Assembly (NCBI GenBank): GCA_964527215.1
Contig: CAZGNZ010000062.1
Span: 1 to 16,816, forward strand
Direction of reading: 5' to 3'
DNA from: CAZGNZ01 sp964527215
GTDB lineage: Bacteria; Fidelibacterota; Marinisomatia; SCGC-AAA003-L08; JACNLC01
Length of the DNA: 16,816 nucleotides
Positions 16,337-16,816 of the stretch are shown piece after piece. The first letter of the stretch is position 1. Every line of letters begins with the position of its first letter. Both the position numbers and the translations under genes were made by a program. Under the pieces are notes generated by a model that did not search any database, was not told the origin of the DNA, and was given only the letters and a program-made list of their open reading frames with translations.

Positions 16337-16590
16337 ATACCACAATGCCGGTTGGTTGCGGCTTGACGGCAACCGGCTGCGACTCGGACCGGCGAGAAAT
16401 CCTATTGGACGAACCAGAATGTTTTATTTTACCCAAAGAACTCAACCTGTTCAATTGTCAAACAAATGGATGAAAACGAAGTTGGGCTGAGGGTAATCTG
16501 CTGTTTGAAAAACGGATTAACCCAAAAGTCTGAAATACCTGGTGAGAGTGCAGAAAAATTGCTGAGAAAACCTTTCCGCCAGAATCGAAG
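16337..16590. repeat. 254-bp direct repeat, copy 2
   Basis: This is the second copy, in direct orientation, 1010 bases from copy 1. It keeps the perfect hairpin arms (16347-16354 and 16370-16377). The 34-codon frame of copy 1 is open further here and runs on into unique sequence to 16625, but no known protein is recognised. Confidence 0.95.
16426..16454 (-). promoter_or_regulatory. Promoter-like sequence inside repeat copy 2
   Basis: TTGAAC (16454-16449) and TAAAAT (16431-16426), 17 bases apart on the minus strand, point to the mntA-hepT pair. Copy 1 differs by one base in the -35 position and keeps the spacing exactly. Confidence 0.35.
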
Positions 16591-16769
16591 GTTACTAACC
16601 CGGATGTTTCATGAGATTTTGAAATGAGATGGTAGAGCTGGTTGATTATACAAGGCTTGCGAAGAGATTTGAACGACTTTGCCCTGGATAGACCAATGAG
16701 ACCAAATATCGAGCGTAATTGAAACAGAATCGACCAGAACTGTCATCGTCCGGAAAATGAGAAGTGGAA

Positions 16770-16812
16770 AATCCGGCGACTCTCGGACACCATTCCGGTG
16801 ATTAGCCGGACA
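16770..16812. repeat. Two imperfect tandem motifs resembling an IS21-type end
   Basis: TCCGGCGACTCTCGGACA (16772-16789) and TCCGGTGATTAGCCGGACA (16794-16812) are imperfect tandem copies. A related inverted piece, GTCCGGAAAA, lies at 16748-16757. Multiple short terminal repeats built on TGTCCGG/CCGGACA are typical of the ends of some IS21-family elements. The transposase genes would lie beyond the right edge. The identification rests on motif resemblance only. Confidence 0.35.
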
Positions 16813-16816
16813 GCAA

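Noticed and set aside
1..16816. CRISPR array, tRNA or rRNA genes
   Set aside because: I found no regularly spaced short repeats and saw no tRNA or rRNA sequence; only the two 254-bp copies recur.

Overview
The window comes from a bacterium with moderate G+C and loose gene packing (roughly 72% coding by my count). The genes have Shine-Dalgarno sequences and GTG starts occur. The richness in soluble multi-PAS histidine kinases of the HisKA_2 type, the non-cyanobacterial Kai genes and the accessory DNA fit a free-living Gram-negative such as a spirochaete or a deltaproteobacterium-like lineage. The taxonomic guess is weak because no marker gene is present. Every confident gene lies on the minus strand, so it reads right to left.

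Layout, left to right. Positions 282-972 hold the decayed C-terminal half of an acyltransferase-3 membrane protein, broken by frameshifts. Positions 1134-5228 encode a 1364-residue soluble sensor kinase with about eight PAS domains and no partner beside it. About 1.1 kb without a convincing gene follows, with an ordered nested palindrome upstream of the kinase. Next are a SAM-dependent methyltransferase with a Trm112-like N-terminus (6308-7285), a gap with a long inverted repeat, and a small secreted protein of unknown family (7800-8270).

The centrepiece is a five-gene operon, 13867 to 8471, transcribed in the order kaiC, kaiB, kaiB, PAS/GAF histidine kinase, single-domain response regulator. 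The genes are packed tightly: a Shine-Dalgarno overlapping a stop codon, a 26-nt overlap, an 8-nt gap and a 4-nt overlap. No kaiA is seen. KaiC keeps both ATPase domains and a Ser-Ser version of the phosphorylation dyad, and has a long coiled-coil tail not found in cyanobacterial KaiC. The likely logic is a KaiC/KaiB timer or stress module whose output passes through the linked kinase to the receiver. The large kinase at 1134-5228 has a very similar catalytic core and could feed the same receiver.

The right end looks mobile. A membrane isoprenylcysteine/phospholipid-methyltransferase-like gene (14732-15292) and an MntA-HepT toxin-antitoxin pair (16249-15630) each lie just downstream of one copy of a 254-bp direct repeat (about 96% identical). 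The repeat carries a strong hairpin and a promoter-like sequence pointing into the gene. The last 60 bases hold two imperfect copies of a TCCGG...CGGACA motif resembling the end of an IS21-type element.
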